This document shows positions 32,617 through 39,827 of a stretch of 48,019 nt of DNA, in pieces. The stretch is from positions 1-48,019 of the forward strand of contig NZ_JXTG01000016.1 in the NCBI RefSeq assembly GCF_000833605.1, read 5' to 3'. Made by a program: the position numbers and the translations under genes. Source of the DNA: Anoxybacillus ayderensis (GTDB taxonomy: Bacteria > Bacillota > Bacilli > Bacillales > Anoxybacillaceae). The notes beneath the pieces are model-generated. The model saw only the letters and a program-made list of their open reading frames with translations. It did not search any database and was not told where the DNA came from. The stretch's first letter is position 1. Each line of letters begins with the position of its first letter.

Positions 32617-33621
32617 ATGTTTTTAGCAAGAGATATCGGCATCGATCTCGGCACGGCGAACGTGTTGATTTATGTCAAAGGAAAAGGCATTGTATTAAAC
32701 GAACCTTCTGTTGTAGCGATTGACCAGCATACGAAGCGGGTGTTAGCGGTCGGAGAAGAAGCGCGACGCATGGTCGGACGTACGCCCGGGCATATTGTTG
32801 CCATCCGCCCGTTAAAAGATGGTGTCATTGCGGACTTCGACATTACAGAAGCAATGTTAAAACATTTTTTAAGCAAGCTGAACTTAAAAGGATGGTTTGC
32901 GAAACCGCGCATTTTAATTTGTTGCCCAACAAACATTACATCTGTAGAACGGAAAGCGATTAAAGAAGCAGCAGAAAAAAGCGGTGGCAAAAAAGTGTAC
33001 TTAGAAGAAGAACCGAAAGTGGCAGCGATCGGCGCAGGGATGGATATTTTCCAACCTTCTGGAAACATGGTTATCGACATTGGTGGCGGTACGACAGACG
33101 TTGCCGTTTTATCGATGGGTGACATCGTCACATCCGCATCAATTAAAGTAGCGGGCGATAAATTTGACCAAGAAATTTTAAGTTATATTAAACGAGAATA
33201 TAAACTATTAATCGGTGAGCGAACGGCGGAAGAAATTAAAATAAACATCGCTACGGTCTTTCCAGACGCGCGCGATGAAGCGATGGACATTCGCGGACGC
33301 GATTTAGTGACAGGGTTGCCACGAACGATTACGATTCGTTCTGGAGAGATTGAAAAAGCGCTACGCGAAACGGTATATACGATCGTCCAAACGGCAAAAA
33401 CCGTCCTTGAGCGCACACCGCCGGAATTATCGGCAGACATTATCGACCGCGGCATTTTCTTAACAGGTGGCGGCGCATTGCTTCACGGCATCGATCAACT
33501 GCTTGCGCAAGAGTTGAAAGTGCCTGTCTTTATTGCAGAAAATCCGATGGATTGCGTCGCGATCGGCACAGGATTAATGCTTGATAACATTGACAAAGCT
33601 CCATATCGTCAACTCGTGTAG
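32617..33621 (+). CDS. mbl: MreB-like cell-shape protein Mbl
   Basis: 334 residues of the bacterial actin family. Phosphate and nucleotide motifs are DIGIDLGTANVLIY (N-terminus), DIGGGTTDVAVLS near residue 150 and LTGGGALLHGID near 286. It polymerises under the membrane and guides lateral wall synthesis. The place between spoIIID and flhO identifies it as Mbl rather than MreB or MreBH. The start follows AAGGAGG. Confidence 0.94.
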   Translation: MFLARDIGIDLGTANVLIYVKGKGIVLNEPSVVAIDQHTKRVLAVGEEARRMVGRTPGHIVAIRPLKDGVIADFDITEAMLKHFLSKLNLKGWFAKPRILICCPTNITSVERKAIKEAAEKSGGKKVYLEEEPKVAAIGAGMDIFQPSGNMVIDIGGGTTDVAVLSMGDIVTSASIKVAGDKFDQEILSYIKREYKLLIGERTAEEIKINIATVFPDARDEAMDIRGRDLVTGLPRTITIRSGEIEKALRETVYTIVQTAKTVLERTPPELSADIIDRGIFLTGGGALLHGIDQLLAQELKVPVFIAENPMDCVAIGTGLMLDNIDKAPYRQLV

Positions 33622-33655
33622 GTGCCATTGGGAAATGGTACCTATTCGCTTTTTT
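33621..33655 (+). terminator. Terminator after mbl
   Basis: GGTGCCATT (33621-33629) pairs with AATGGTACC (33634-33642, one G-U) and is followed by a T-rich run beginning near 33650. Confidence 0.75.
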
Positions 33656-33709
33656 CCCCCTTTTCTTTTATAATGGAAGTAGTGTAAAAACGATTGGGGA
33701 GGACGTTTT

Positions 33710-34498
33710 ATGTTTCGCGGACTATATACAGCTGCTTCAGGCATGCTTTCTCAACAGCGGCGCATTGAAATGATGACGAACAATATCGCAAACGCCAACA
33801 CGCCAGGCTACAAAGCTGATCAAGCGTCATTACGAGCTTTTCCAGATATGCTGATGCATCGCATTCAACAAACGACGATTCCAACTGAAAAAAAACCGAC
33901 GTGGCGTGATCGTACATATATCGGTCCGCTATCGACAGGCGTGTACGTGCAAGAGCTTGTGCCAAACTTTGCCCAAGGGGATATACGCGAAACAGGCAAT
34001 AACACCGATATGGCAATCGTTGATGGGACAGGCACATCGTTTTTTATCGTACAAAATGAAGCAGGCGACGTTCGTTACACGCGAAACGGTCATTTCACCA
34101 TAGATGCAGACGGATTTTTAACGACGACAGATGGTCTTTACGTGCTCGATGAAAGCGGTAATCGTATTTTCATCGGGGACGAGCAGTTTACTGTATTAAC
34201 GGACGGAACGATTACAAAAAATGGCCAACAAATCGCCCGCCTTCGCATCGCCTACGCTGACAATGTTCAAACGCTTGCAAAAGAAGGAAACGGTTTATTC
34301 CGGGCAGAAGGAGAACTCCCACCTGCACAAACGTATACAATTCGCCAACAATACATTGAACGCTCGAACGTCGATCTTTCTCGCGCGATGACGGACATGC
34401 TTTCGGCTTATCGGGCGTTTGAAGCAAACCAAAAAATTTTACAAGCATACGATAAAAGTATGGACAAAGCGGCAAATGAAATCGGCCGCTTAAGATAG
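33710..34498 (+). CDS. flhO: Flagellar basal-body rod/hook family protein FlhO
   Basis: 262 residues. The N-terminal rod motif is YTAASGMLSQQRRIEMMTNN with NIANANTPGYKA, and the C-terminal coiled region ends DMLSAYRAFEANQKILQAYD, both typical of FlgF/FlgG-like axial proteins. It should be exported by the flagellar type III apparatus and form part of the rod. The start follows GGGGAGGACG. The next gene flhP begins ten bases after the stop. Confidence 0.92.
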   Translation: MFRGLYTAASGMLSQQRRIEMMTNNIANANTPGYKADQASLRAFPDMLMHRIQQTTIPTEKKPTWRDRTYIGPLSTGVYVQELVPNFAQGDIRETGNNTDMAIVDGTGTSFFIVQNEAGDVRYTRNGHFTIDADGFLTTTDGLYVLDESGNRIFIGDEQFTVLTDGTITKNGQQIARLRIAYADNVQTLAKEGNGLFRAEGELPPAQTYTIRQQYIERSNVDLSRAMTDMLSAYRAFEANQKILQAYDKSMDKAANEIGRLR

Positions 34499-34508
34499 GA
34501 GGACGACG

Positions 34509-35333
34509 ATGCTTCGTTCAATGATTACTGCCGCCAATACGATGAACCAACTACAACAACAACTAGACGTCATTAGCCATAATATCGCCAACGTCAATAC
34601 GACCGGGTTTAAAAAACGCGATGCGGTGTTCGGCGAATTGCTCGCCCAACAGTTTCAACAATCACCTAAATCAGACGAAGCGCCTCGTCTGACGCCAGCA
34701 GGTGTCCGCCTCGGTGTCGGCGCAAAAGTCGCGTCCACCTATATGCAAGTGAAACAAGGCTCGATTGTAAAAACAGATCGTCCGCTTGATCTTGCATTGA
34801 CGAAAGAAGGGCAATTTTTCCGCATCCTTGTCGATGGTGCGATTCAATATACGCGCGACGGTGCTTTTTACCTTAGTCCGTCGGTGAACAATCCGAATGA
34901 ATTGATGCTTGTGACGGCAGATGGCTATGCAGTTGTAGATGAAAACAACGAACCGATTACTGTCCGCGACGGTTTTAAAGACATTCAAGTCACCCAAAAC
35001 GGCACGATGCAATTCATTGCGCCAAACGGAGACATCATGCAGACGGTAAACATCGGGGTATCATATATCACCCGTCCGCAACTCATGCAGGCGCTCGGTG
35101 ACAACCGTTTTGCATTTCCAAATGGGCTCAATGTGGAAGACGCAACAATCAACTTAGCTGGCAATAATCGCAACGCCATTTCATTACAACAATACGCCCT
35201 AGAACAATCAAACGTTGAACTAGCGACCGAGATGAGCGAGCTCATGATTACGCAACGGTCATATCAGCTAAACGCTCGTGCGATTACGTTGTCGGATCAA
35301 ATGATGGGGATTATTAACGGCATTCGTTCATAG
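34509..35333 (+). CDS. flhP: Flagellar hook-basal body family protein FlhP
   Basis: 274 residues. N-terminal motif MLRSMITAANTMNQLQQQLD with ISHNIANVNTTGFKKRD; C-terminal end MSELMITQRSYQLNARAITL. It belongs to the FlgG-like axial family and pairs with FlhO in bacilli. The start follows TAGGAGGACG. Confidence 0.92.
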   Translation: MLRSMITAANTMNQLQQQLDVISHNIANVNTTGFKKRDAVFGELLAQQFQQSPKSDEAPRLTPAGVRLGVGAKVASTYMQVKQGSIVKTDRPLDLALTKEGQFFRILVDGAIQYTRDGAFYLSPSVNNPNELMLVTADGYAVVDENNEPITVRDGFKDIQVTQNGTMQFIAPNGDIMQTVNIGVSYITRPQLMQALGDNRFAFPNGLNVEDATINLAGNNRNAISLQQYALEQSNVELATEMSELMITQRSYQLNARAITLSDQMMGIINGIRS

Positions 35334-35347
35334 AGAGGGAAAATGAT

Positions 35348-35560
35348 ATGGAGGAAAAACAACAGAAACGCTCGCTTCGCCGTCCGCGCCGCCGTCTTAT
35401 TCCGATTTGGCTTCGCCTAGTGATTGTGCTCGTTCTCGTAGCGCTAAGCGGGGCGATCGGGGCGATGATCGGTTACGGTGTACTCGGCGACGGCAAGCCA
35501 TTTGACGCACTCAAACCAGCAACATGGCAGCATATTATCGATTTAATCGAAAAACAGTAG
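35348..35560 (+). CDS. EpuA-like small membrane protein (often labelled RNA polymerase beta)
   Basis: 70 residues: a very basic N-terminus (about 1-20, many Arg and Lys), one membrane helix (about 22-47) and a short outer tail. It resembles the EpuA family (PF11772), which databases often name 'DNA-directed RNA polymerase subunit beta' without functional support. Function unknown. It follows flhP after 14 bases and ends before a terminator, so it may be co-transcribed with flhOP. Confidence 0.75.
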   Translation: MEEKQQKRSLRRPRRRLIPIWLRLVIVLVLVALSGAIGAMIGYGVLGDGKPFDALKPATWQHIIDLIEKQ

Positions 35561-35600
35561 TGGACAGACCACTTGAAAACATGATACATTGAAAACAAAT

Positions 35601-35627
35601 ACGGAAGGGAGATCCTTCCGTTTTTTT
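35601..35627 (+). terminator. Terminator before fabZ
   Basis: ACGGAAGG (35601-35608) pairs perfectly with CCTTCCGT (35614-35621), then seven Ts. It ends the flhO-flhP message. Confidence 0.88.
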
Positions 35628-35645
35628 ATAAAGGAGGAAGAAAGT

Positions 35646-36074
35646 ATGCTTGATATGCAACAAATTCAACAAATTATTCCACATCGCTATCCGTTTTTAC
35701 TCGTTGATCGCATCATTGAAGTCGAAGAAGGAAGACGCGCCGTCGGCATGAAAAACGTGAGCGCAAACGAACAATTTTTTGTCGGTCATTTTCCTGACTA
35801 TCCCGTCATGCCTGGCGTATTAATTGTCGAAGCGCTTGCGCAAGTCGGGGCGGTCGCGATGTTAATGAAAGAAGAAAACCGTGGCCGTCTCGCATTTTTT
35901 ACCGGCATTGACAACTGCCGATTTAAAAGGCAAGTGAAACCTGGTGATCAATTACGATTAGAAGTCGAAATGATTCGTTTTAAAGGCGCAATCGGCAAAG
36001 GAAGAGGAGTCGCTACCGTTGATGGCGAGCTCGTATGCGAAACAGAAATCATGTTTGCGCTCGGTGAAAAATAA
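35646..36074 (+). CDS. fabZ: 3-hydroxyacyl-ACP dehydratase FabZ
   Basis: 142 residues, hot-dog fold. It dehydrates 3-hydroxyacyl-ACP in fatty-acid elongation. Catalytic H48 and E62 lie in [20 protein letters not shown]; the N-terminal [13 protein letters not shown] is typical. ATG 35646 is seven bases after AAAGGAGG; the longer frame opens before the terminator and is rejected. Confidence 0.96.
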   Translation: MLDMQQIQQIIPHRYPFLLVDRIIEVEEGRRAVGMKNVSANEQFFVGHFPDYPVMPGVLIVEALAQVGAVAMLMKEENRGRLAFFTGIDNCRFKRQVKPGDQLRLEVEMIRFKGAIGKGRGVATVDGELVCETEIMFALGEK

Positions 36075-36083
36075 TGCATAACC

Positions 36084-36136
36084 GTCTCCTTTCTGGGCAT
36101 GTTATAGGTGATTACATAATGTGAAAGAAAGGAGAC
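36084..36136 (+). promoter_or_regulatory. Long hairpin enclosing the lipoprotein ribosome site
   Basis: GTCTCCTTTCT (36084-36094) pairs perfectly with AGAAAGGAGAC (36126-36136) around a 31-base loop. The 3' arm contains AAAGGAGA, the Shine-Dalgarno for ATG 36142. If the transcript starts upstream, translation would be blocked until the pair opens. Confidence 0.55.
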
Positions 36137-36141
36137 AAACG

Positions 36142-36372
36142 ATGAAAACGAAATGGCTACTCAAATTGCTTAGCGCATTCATCGCCATTATGGTCGTAAC
36201 GGGCTGCAATAACGATGATACAGACAACGAGGTAAATAACCAAGAAGAAATGCAACCAGGTGAAGACACAAATGAAGGCGCTGGCGACGATGAAAATGAC
36301 GCTGTGCCAGATGAAGAAGATGCTGTTGAAGATGCAGAGGATATGAACGATGCTGACAATACGGACGAATAA
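36142..36372 (+). CDS. Small, highly acidic lipoprotein
   Basis: 76 residues. A signal peptide ends in the lipobox VTGC with the lipidated cysteine at position 22. The mature part (about 55 residues) is almost all Asp, Glu, Asn and small residues, with no fold evident. It should be anchored to the outer face of the membrane; the acidic tail could bind cations. No known family recognised. ATG 36142 is chosen by spacing from AAAGGAGA and by the signal peptide. The ribosome site is in a hairpin; a terminator follows directly. Confidence 0.75.
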   Translation: MKTKWLLKLLSAFIAIMVVTGCNNDDTDNEVNNQEEMQPGEDTNEGAGDDENDAVPDEEDAVEDAEDMNDADNTDE

Positions 36373-36402
36373 AACGTAAGAGGTTTCCTCTTGCGTTTTT
36401 TT
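36371..36402 (+). terminator. Terminator after the lipoprotein gene
   Basis: AAAACGTAAGAGG (36371-36383) pairs with CCTCTTGCGTTTT (36387-36399) with one G-U, then more Ts. Confidence 0.85.
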
Positions 36403-36446
36403 ATTCTCTTCCTTCCTATAACCGTTAGTATAGTTATAAAAAAACT

Positions 36447-36476
36447 TTGTCAATACACGCTTTTTTATGATACATT
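36447..36476 (+). promoter_or_regulatory. Sigma-A promoter of the frameshift gene
   Basis: TTGTCA (36447-36452), 18-base spacer, TACATT (36471-36476) with TGA before it (extended -10). Confidence 0.55.
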
Positions 36477-36511
36477 AACGGTTGACGATAATCATATGGA
36501 GGGTTTTATAC

Positions 36512-36910
36512 ATGTTAAAACAGCTTCCTCATCGCATGAAGATGAACATGACGCTATCGATTAAAAAAGTGTTTGAACGATATATGGCAAGCATCGGCTG
36601 GGATGAAACAAAATACAATGCCGCAACATTGATGGAACAATGGCGCCATTATTTATACAATGAAGCGGCATGGTTTAACGAATTAGATGATACAATGAAA
36701 GCAAACCCACACTTTCATGAACAACTTGCTGAACGTATTAACGAAATTATCGACCAACTCGTCAACGAACCTCCAACCGATGAACAAATCGCAGAAATTA
36801 ACCGTCTCGTTGAACGTCTTAGTATCGATGATTTCCCATATGGCTGTAAGTTAGAAGCAAAATACCATATCGAACGTCTACAACAAGAGCTAAAAAAAAA
36901 GAAAAGCTAA
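36512..36910 (+). CDS. Unknown helical protein, zero-frame product of a split gene
   Basis: 132 residues from ATG 36512 (GGAGGG upstream) to TAA 36908. It is rich in charged and helical residues, with no signal or membrane segment, and I recognise no family. The frame ends seven bases after a run of nine As. At 36895-36901 the run contains A AAA AAG in the correct register for -1 slippage; slipping there continues into an open frame of 59 more codons ending at 37080. The full product would be 189 residues. Either programmed frameshifting, a mutation or a base error could explain it. Confidence 0.7.
   Translation: MLKQLPHRMKMNMTLSIKKVFERYMASIGWDETKYNAATLMEQWRHYLYNEAAWFNELDDTMKANPHFHEQLAERINEIIDQLVNEPPTDEQIAEINRLVERLSIDDFPYGCKLEAKYHIERLQQELKKKKS
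36895..36901 (+). other. Candidate -1 ribosomal slippery site (A AAA AAG)
   Basis: The heptamer lies in frame as X XXY YYZ: codons CTA AAA AAA AAG, with slippage giving GAA AAG CTA next. The same heptamer drives -1 frameshifting in E. coli dnaX. No strong downstream stem is obvious to me. Confidence 0.5.
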
Positions 36911-37080
36911 CGAAACGGGCGAGCGAAAAACAACGAAAGCTAGCGGAAATTTTATATTATCAAGCATATGAACGTCCGCTTCCAGAGAGTGACTATACGG
37001 TTGCTGAAATGAATGATATGATTGCACAAGCAAAACAAATCATTATGCAAGAAGAAAAAGACGAAGAAATCATTCACTAA
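36901..37080 (+). other. -1 frame continuation of the split gene (59 codons)
   Basis: Read from GAA 36901 the frame is open to TAA 37078 and gives a charged helical segment containing AEILYYQAYERPLPESDYTV. Codon use matches neighbouring genes, and the frame ends two bases before a strong terminator. It therefore looks like the native C-terminal third of the gene at 36512. Confidence 0.65.
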
Positions 37081-37081
37081 T

Positions 37082-37112
37082 CGGCAGTATGTGGAACTGC
37101 CGGTTTCTTTTT
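37082..37112 (+). terminator. Terminator after the split gene
   Basis: CGGCAGT (37082-37088) pairs with ACTGCCG (37096-37102), followed by TTTCTTTTT. It sits just past the -1 frame stop. Confidence 0.8.
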
Positions 37113-37162
37113 CGTGGAAACAATTTGACAAAAAAGGGTGGAGGAAAGGAGCTATTTGTCGT

Positions 37163-37193
37163 TATAATGAATCTAGTGAATGTTTTTGTCGAA
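37163..37193 (+). promoter_or_regulatory. Leader element of the exopolysaccharide locus with Spo0A box
   Basis: TATAAT (37163-37168), ATGAATCTAGT (37167-37177) and TGTCGAA (37187-37193), a perfect match to the Spo0A box. A near match TGTCGTT lies at 37157. The 11-base ATGAATCTAGT recurs at 38711 beside another TGTCGAA. No good -35 was found for the TATAAT. Confidence 0.5.
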
Positions 37194-37218
37194 AATATGT
37201 GTTTTATAGGAGGACGTT

Positions 37219-37959
37219 ATGGAAGAGACGATCAGCTTACGAGAACTATTTCAAACGTTGCGCAAACGTGCCTGGCTTATTATTGCAATGACCGTCATCG
37301 CAACGATGACAAGCGGGATCGTTAGCTATTTTGTGTTGACGCCAATTTATCAAGCATCGACGCAACTACTCGTAAATCAAGCGAAAAGCGAACAGCCGAT
37401 TTACAATATTAGCGAAATTCAAACGAATTTGCAGCTCATTAATACGTATAACGTCATTATGAAAAGCCCAGCCATTTTAGATATCGTCAAAGAAGAACTC
37501 GATTTAAATATGCCGATTGAAGAGCTCAATGCAAAAATTAACGTCACAAGTGAAAAAGACTCGCAAGTCGTGAACGTAACAGTCGAAGATCCCGATCCGT
37601 ATATGGCGGCTGATATTGCCAATACCGTTGCAAGCGTATTTCAGCGTGAGATCGTGAAAATTATGAACGTTGATAACGTCAACATTTTAGCGAGGGCAGA
37701 AGTGAAAGAGCAACCTGTTCCGGTGAAACCAAAGCCGCTACTCAATATGGCGATCGCTTTCGTTGTCGGTATGATGACAGGTGTCGGTTTAGCATTTTTA
37801 CTTGAATATTTAGATAACACGATTAAAAACGAACAGGACGTCGAGAAGTTGCTTGAGCTACCTGTGCTAGGAGCTGTCACAACAATTGATGAAGAAGGAA
37901 AAGAAGCAAAAGCGTTACAAGCGAAAAAGCAAGTAAGAGGTGAGACGGTTGGTTCTTAA
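37219..37959 (+). CDS. Chain-length regulator / kinase modulator (Wzz, CapA/YveK type)
   Basis: 246 residues. One membrane helix near 19-38, an extracellular domain, then a second helix near 176-198 preceded by a Pro-rich [15 protein letters not shown] motif. This is the polysaccharide co-polymerase layout. The short cytoplasmic tail should bind and activate the tyrosine kinase encoded next, and the pair controls polymer length and export. The start follows TAGGAGGACG. Its end overlaps the kinase gene by 11 bases. Confidence 0.92.
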   Translation: MEETISLRELFQTLRKRAWLIIAMTVIATMTSGIVSYFVLTPIYQASTQLLVNQAKSEQPIYNISEIQTNLQLINTYNVIMKSPAILDIVKEELDLNMPIEELNAKINVTSEKDSQVVNVTVEDPDPYMAADIANTVASVFQREIVKIMNVDNVNILARAEVKEQPVPVKPKPLLNMAIAFVVGMMTGVGLAFLLEYLDNTIKNEQDVEKLLELPVLGAVTTIDEEGKEAKALQAKKQVRGETVGS

Positions 37960-38650
37960 AAAGAAAAAGCAAGTATTTGAGCGGACGATGCGCTCACTCA
38001 TTACAAAAACAAACCCGAAATCGCCAATTTCTGAGCAATATCGGACGATTCGAACGAACATTCAATTTTCTGTCGCTGATCGTCCATTGCGCTCGATTAT
38101 GGTCACCTCCTCTGCCCCTGCAGAAGGAAAATCAACAACCGTTGCCAATTTAGCGGTCGTTTTTGCCCAACAAGGAAAAAAAGTGCTTCTTATTGATGCC
38201 GACTTACGTAAACCGACAGTCCATTATACGTTTCGAAAAGATAACTACATCGGTTTAACGAACGTATTAACGAAACAAGCTACACTTCAAACAGCGGTGA
38301 AAGAAACGGATGTGGAAAACTTATTCGTGTTAACGAGCGGTCCGATTCCGCCAAACCCAGCTGAGTTGCTTGGCTCAGCCACAATGGAAGAACTATTAGC
38401 GGAAGCGTATGATCAGTTTAATGTTGTTCTTTTTGATACACCGCCCGTTTTAGCGGTGACAGATGCGCAAATTTTAGCGAACCAATGCGATGGAACGATT
38501 CTTGTTGTCCATAGTGGAAAGACAGACATTGAGGCCGCGCAAAAGGCAAAAGAACTCCTTTTAGCGGCGAAAGGAAAGCTATTAGGTGTTGTATTAAACC
38601 AAAAGAAGCAAAAAGAAAGTAGCTATTATTACTACTATGGTAACAAATAG
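37949..38650 (+). CDS. Bacterial tyrosine kinase of the CpsD/CapB/YwqD-YveL family
   Basis: 233 residues. Walker A is [11 protein letters not shown] with K61, Walker A' is [11 protein letters not shown] and Walker B is VVLFDTPP. The C-terminus carries a tyrosine cluster, [10 protein letters not shown], the site of autophosphorylation. It works with the membrane modulator encoded upstream. TTG 37949 is preferred because AAGAGGTGAG lies just before it; GTG 37940 falls in that ribosome site. Confidence 0.92.
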   Translation: MVLKKKKQVFERTMRSLITKTNPKSPISEQYRTIRTNIQFSVADRPLRSIMVTSSAPAEGKSTTVANLAVVFAQQGKKVLLIDADLRKPTVHYTFRKDNYIGLTNVLTKQATLQTAVKETDVENLFVLTSGPIPPNPAELLGSATMEELLAEAYDQFNVVLFDTPPVLAVTDAQILANQCDGTILVVHSGKTDIEAAQKAKELLLAAKGKLLGVVLNQKKQKESSYYYYYGNK

Positions 38651-38656
38651 ACAACA

Positions 38657-38728
38657 TTCGACAAAAATTCCTATTGTCTCCTTCTATTTTCCTATGCTAC
38701 TATAAATTACATGAATCTAGTTGTCGAA
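38657..38728. promoter_or_regulatory. Leader of the phosphatase gene with two Spo0A-box matches
   Basis: TTCGACA (38657-38663) and TGTCGAA (38722-38728) are perfect Spo0A-box matches on opposite strands. Between them are TATGCT (38693), TATAAA (38701) and the shared ATGAATCTAGT (38711-38721). The spacing suggests a regulated start inside the locus. No -35 is clear. Confidence 0.45.
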
Positions 38729-38781
38729 AGATGATGAAATCCGCCTATTTTTGGCCGATATAAAGGGAGAGAGGGGTTTGC

Positions 38782-39546
38782 ATGATTGATATTCATAGTC
38801 ACATTTTACCATCTGTCGATGACGGAGCGAAGACGTTCGATGACGCCATCGAGATGGCGAAAGCGGCGGTTGATGAGGGGATTACGACAATCATCGCAAC
38901 CCCTCATCACCGCAACGGCACGTTTGAAAATGAGAAACAATCGATTATTGAGCACGTTTATGCGTTAAATGAGGCGTTGCAAATGCATCACATTCCCCTC
39001 TCTATCTTACCAGGACAGGAAGTGCGCATTCATGGGGAACTGATGGATCATTATCACGATGGCGATATTTTGTCGCTTGCGGAAACGAAGTATGTGCTTG
39101 TGGAGCTTCCAAGCAACCACGTTCCACGCTATACGGAGCAGCTTCTTTTCGATATGCAACTGCAAGGGCTTGTTCCGATCATTGCCCATCCTGAACGAAA
39201 TAGCGAGCTGATCGAACATCCGAACAAGCTATACGACCTTGTGAAAAAAGGGGCATTAACACAGCTCACTGCCGCAAGCGTCGCCGGAAAGTTCGGGAAA
39301 AATATTAAAAAGTTTTCACTTCAAATGATTGAAGCGAATTTAGCTCACCTCATCGCATCTGATGCGCATAACACAACAACGCGCGCCTTTCATTTACGCG
39401 AAGCGTACGATGTCATTCAAAAACAGTTCGGCTCGCAAGCTGTTTATGTGTTTCAAGAGAACGCACAGCTGCTTGTTGCGGACGACGCGTTGTATAAAGA
39501 TGCACCAGAGCGAATTAAGAAGAAAAAGTTTTTCGGTATTTTCTAA
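38782..39546 (+). CDS. ywqE: Protein-tyrosine phosphatase, PHP type (CpsB/YwqE)
   Basis: 254 residues. The metal-binding PHP motifs are DIHSHILP at the N-terminus, ATPHHRNG near 40, PGQEVRIH near 77, AHPERN near 136 and SDAHN near 193. It dephosphorylates the tyrosine kinase encoded upstream, so phosphorylation can cycle during export. ATG 38782 follows AAAGGGAGAGAGGGG. It has its own leader of 131 bases. Confidence 0.93.
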   Translation: MIDIHSHILPSVDDGAKTFDDAIEMAKAAVDEGITTIIATPHHRNGTFENEKQSIIEHVYALNEALQMHHIPLSILPGQEVRIHGELMDHYHDGDILSLAETKYVLVELPSNHVPRYTEQLLFDMQLQGLVPIIAHPERNSELIEHPNKLYDLVKKGALTQLTAASVAGKFGKNIKKFSLQMIEANLAHLIASDAHNTTTRAFHLREAYDVIQKQFGSQAVYVFQENAQLLVADDALYKDAPERIKKKKFFGIF

Positions 39547-39624
39547 GTTTCATCGTTTCCTATACATACCATGGAATAATTGTGCATTGCTGATTTCGAA
39601 TGTTTGTCGATATCGGCTTTTCTT

Positions 39625-39770
39625 TTCGGTGATGTCTCCTTACCATTATCAACGGAGGCACTCGGCCGTGCTGTGGGTGGGGACGATGACGGTCCTGCCA
39701 CCTTAGACGCCTGTCGTCAATGGTGCGGTGTGAGGGCGGGTTAGATGCCCAATGCTAACCTTGTTTTTTT
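39625..39770 (+). ncRNA. Structured RNA resembling eps-associated RNA (EAR)
   Basis: The 280-base gap after ywqE holds a GC-richer block with several helices: TGTCTCC (39633-39639) with GGAGGCA (39654-39660), and GTGGGGAC with GTCCTGCCAC around GATGACG near 39676-39700. GATGAC or GACGAT may also pair with GTCGTC near 39713 in a pseudoknot. It ends in GGTTAG (39739-39744) with CTAACC (39755-39760) and a T-run. EAR is known in Bacillales inside exopolysaccharide operons, where it promotes read-through of distal terminators. Position here, after kinase and phosphatase genes and before sugar genes, fits. The match is from memory of the class, not a covariance search. Confidence 0.6.
39739..39770 (+). 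terminator. Terminator-like hairpin at the end of the structured RNA
   Basis: GGTTAG (39739-39744) pairs with CTAACC (39755-39760), followed by TTG and seven Ts. GGGC and GCCC nearby may compete. It may be a terminator that the structured RNA overcomes, or the 3' helix of the RNA itself. Confidence 0.6.
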
Positions 39771-39791
39771 ATTTATGTCTCTTTTTTGCCA

Positions 39792-39800
39792 TGTTATAAT
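39792..39800 (+). promoter_or_regulatory. Extended -10 promoter element
   Basis: TGTTATAAT at 39792-39800 is a perfect extended -10; the -35 region (TTTATG near 39772) is poor. It could drive the coiled-coil gene separately. Confidence 0.5.
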
Positions 39801-39827
39801 GAGGGAAATGGTAAAGGAGGGATACAA

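Noticed and set aside
33656-33709. Sigma-D (motility) promoter before flhO
   Set aside because: No TAAA-N15-GCCGATAT-like pair is seen; a TATAAT near 33669 is present but lacks a good -35.
37125-37168. TTGACA at 37125 paired with TATAAT at 37163 as a promoter
   Set aside because: The spacer is 32 bases, far too long for a sigma-A promoter. TATAAT may still serve with another activator.
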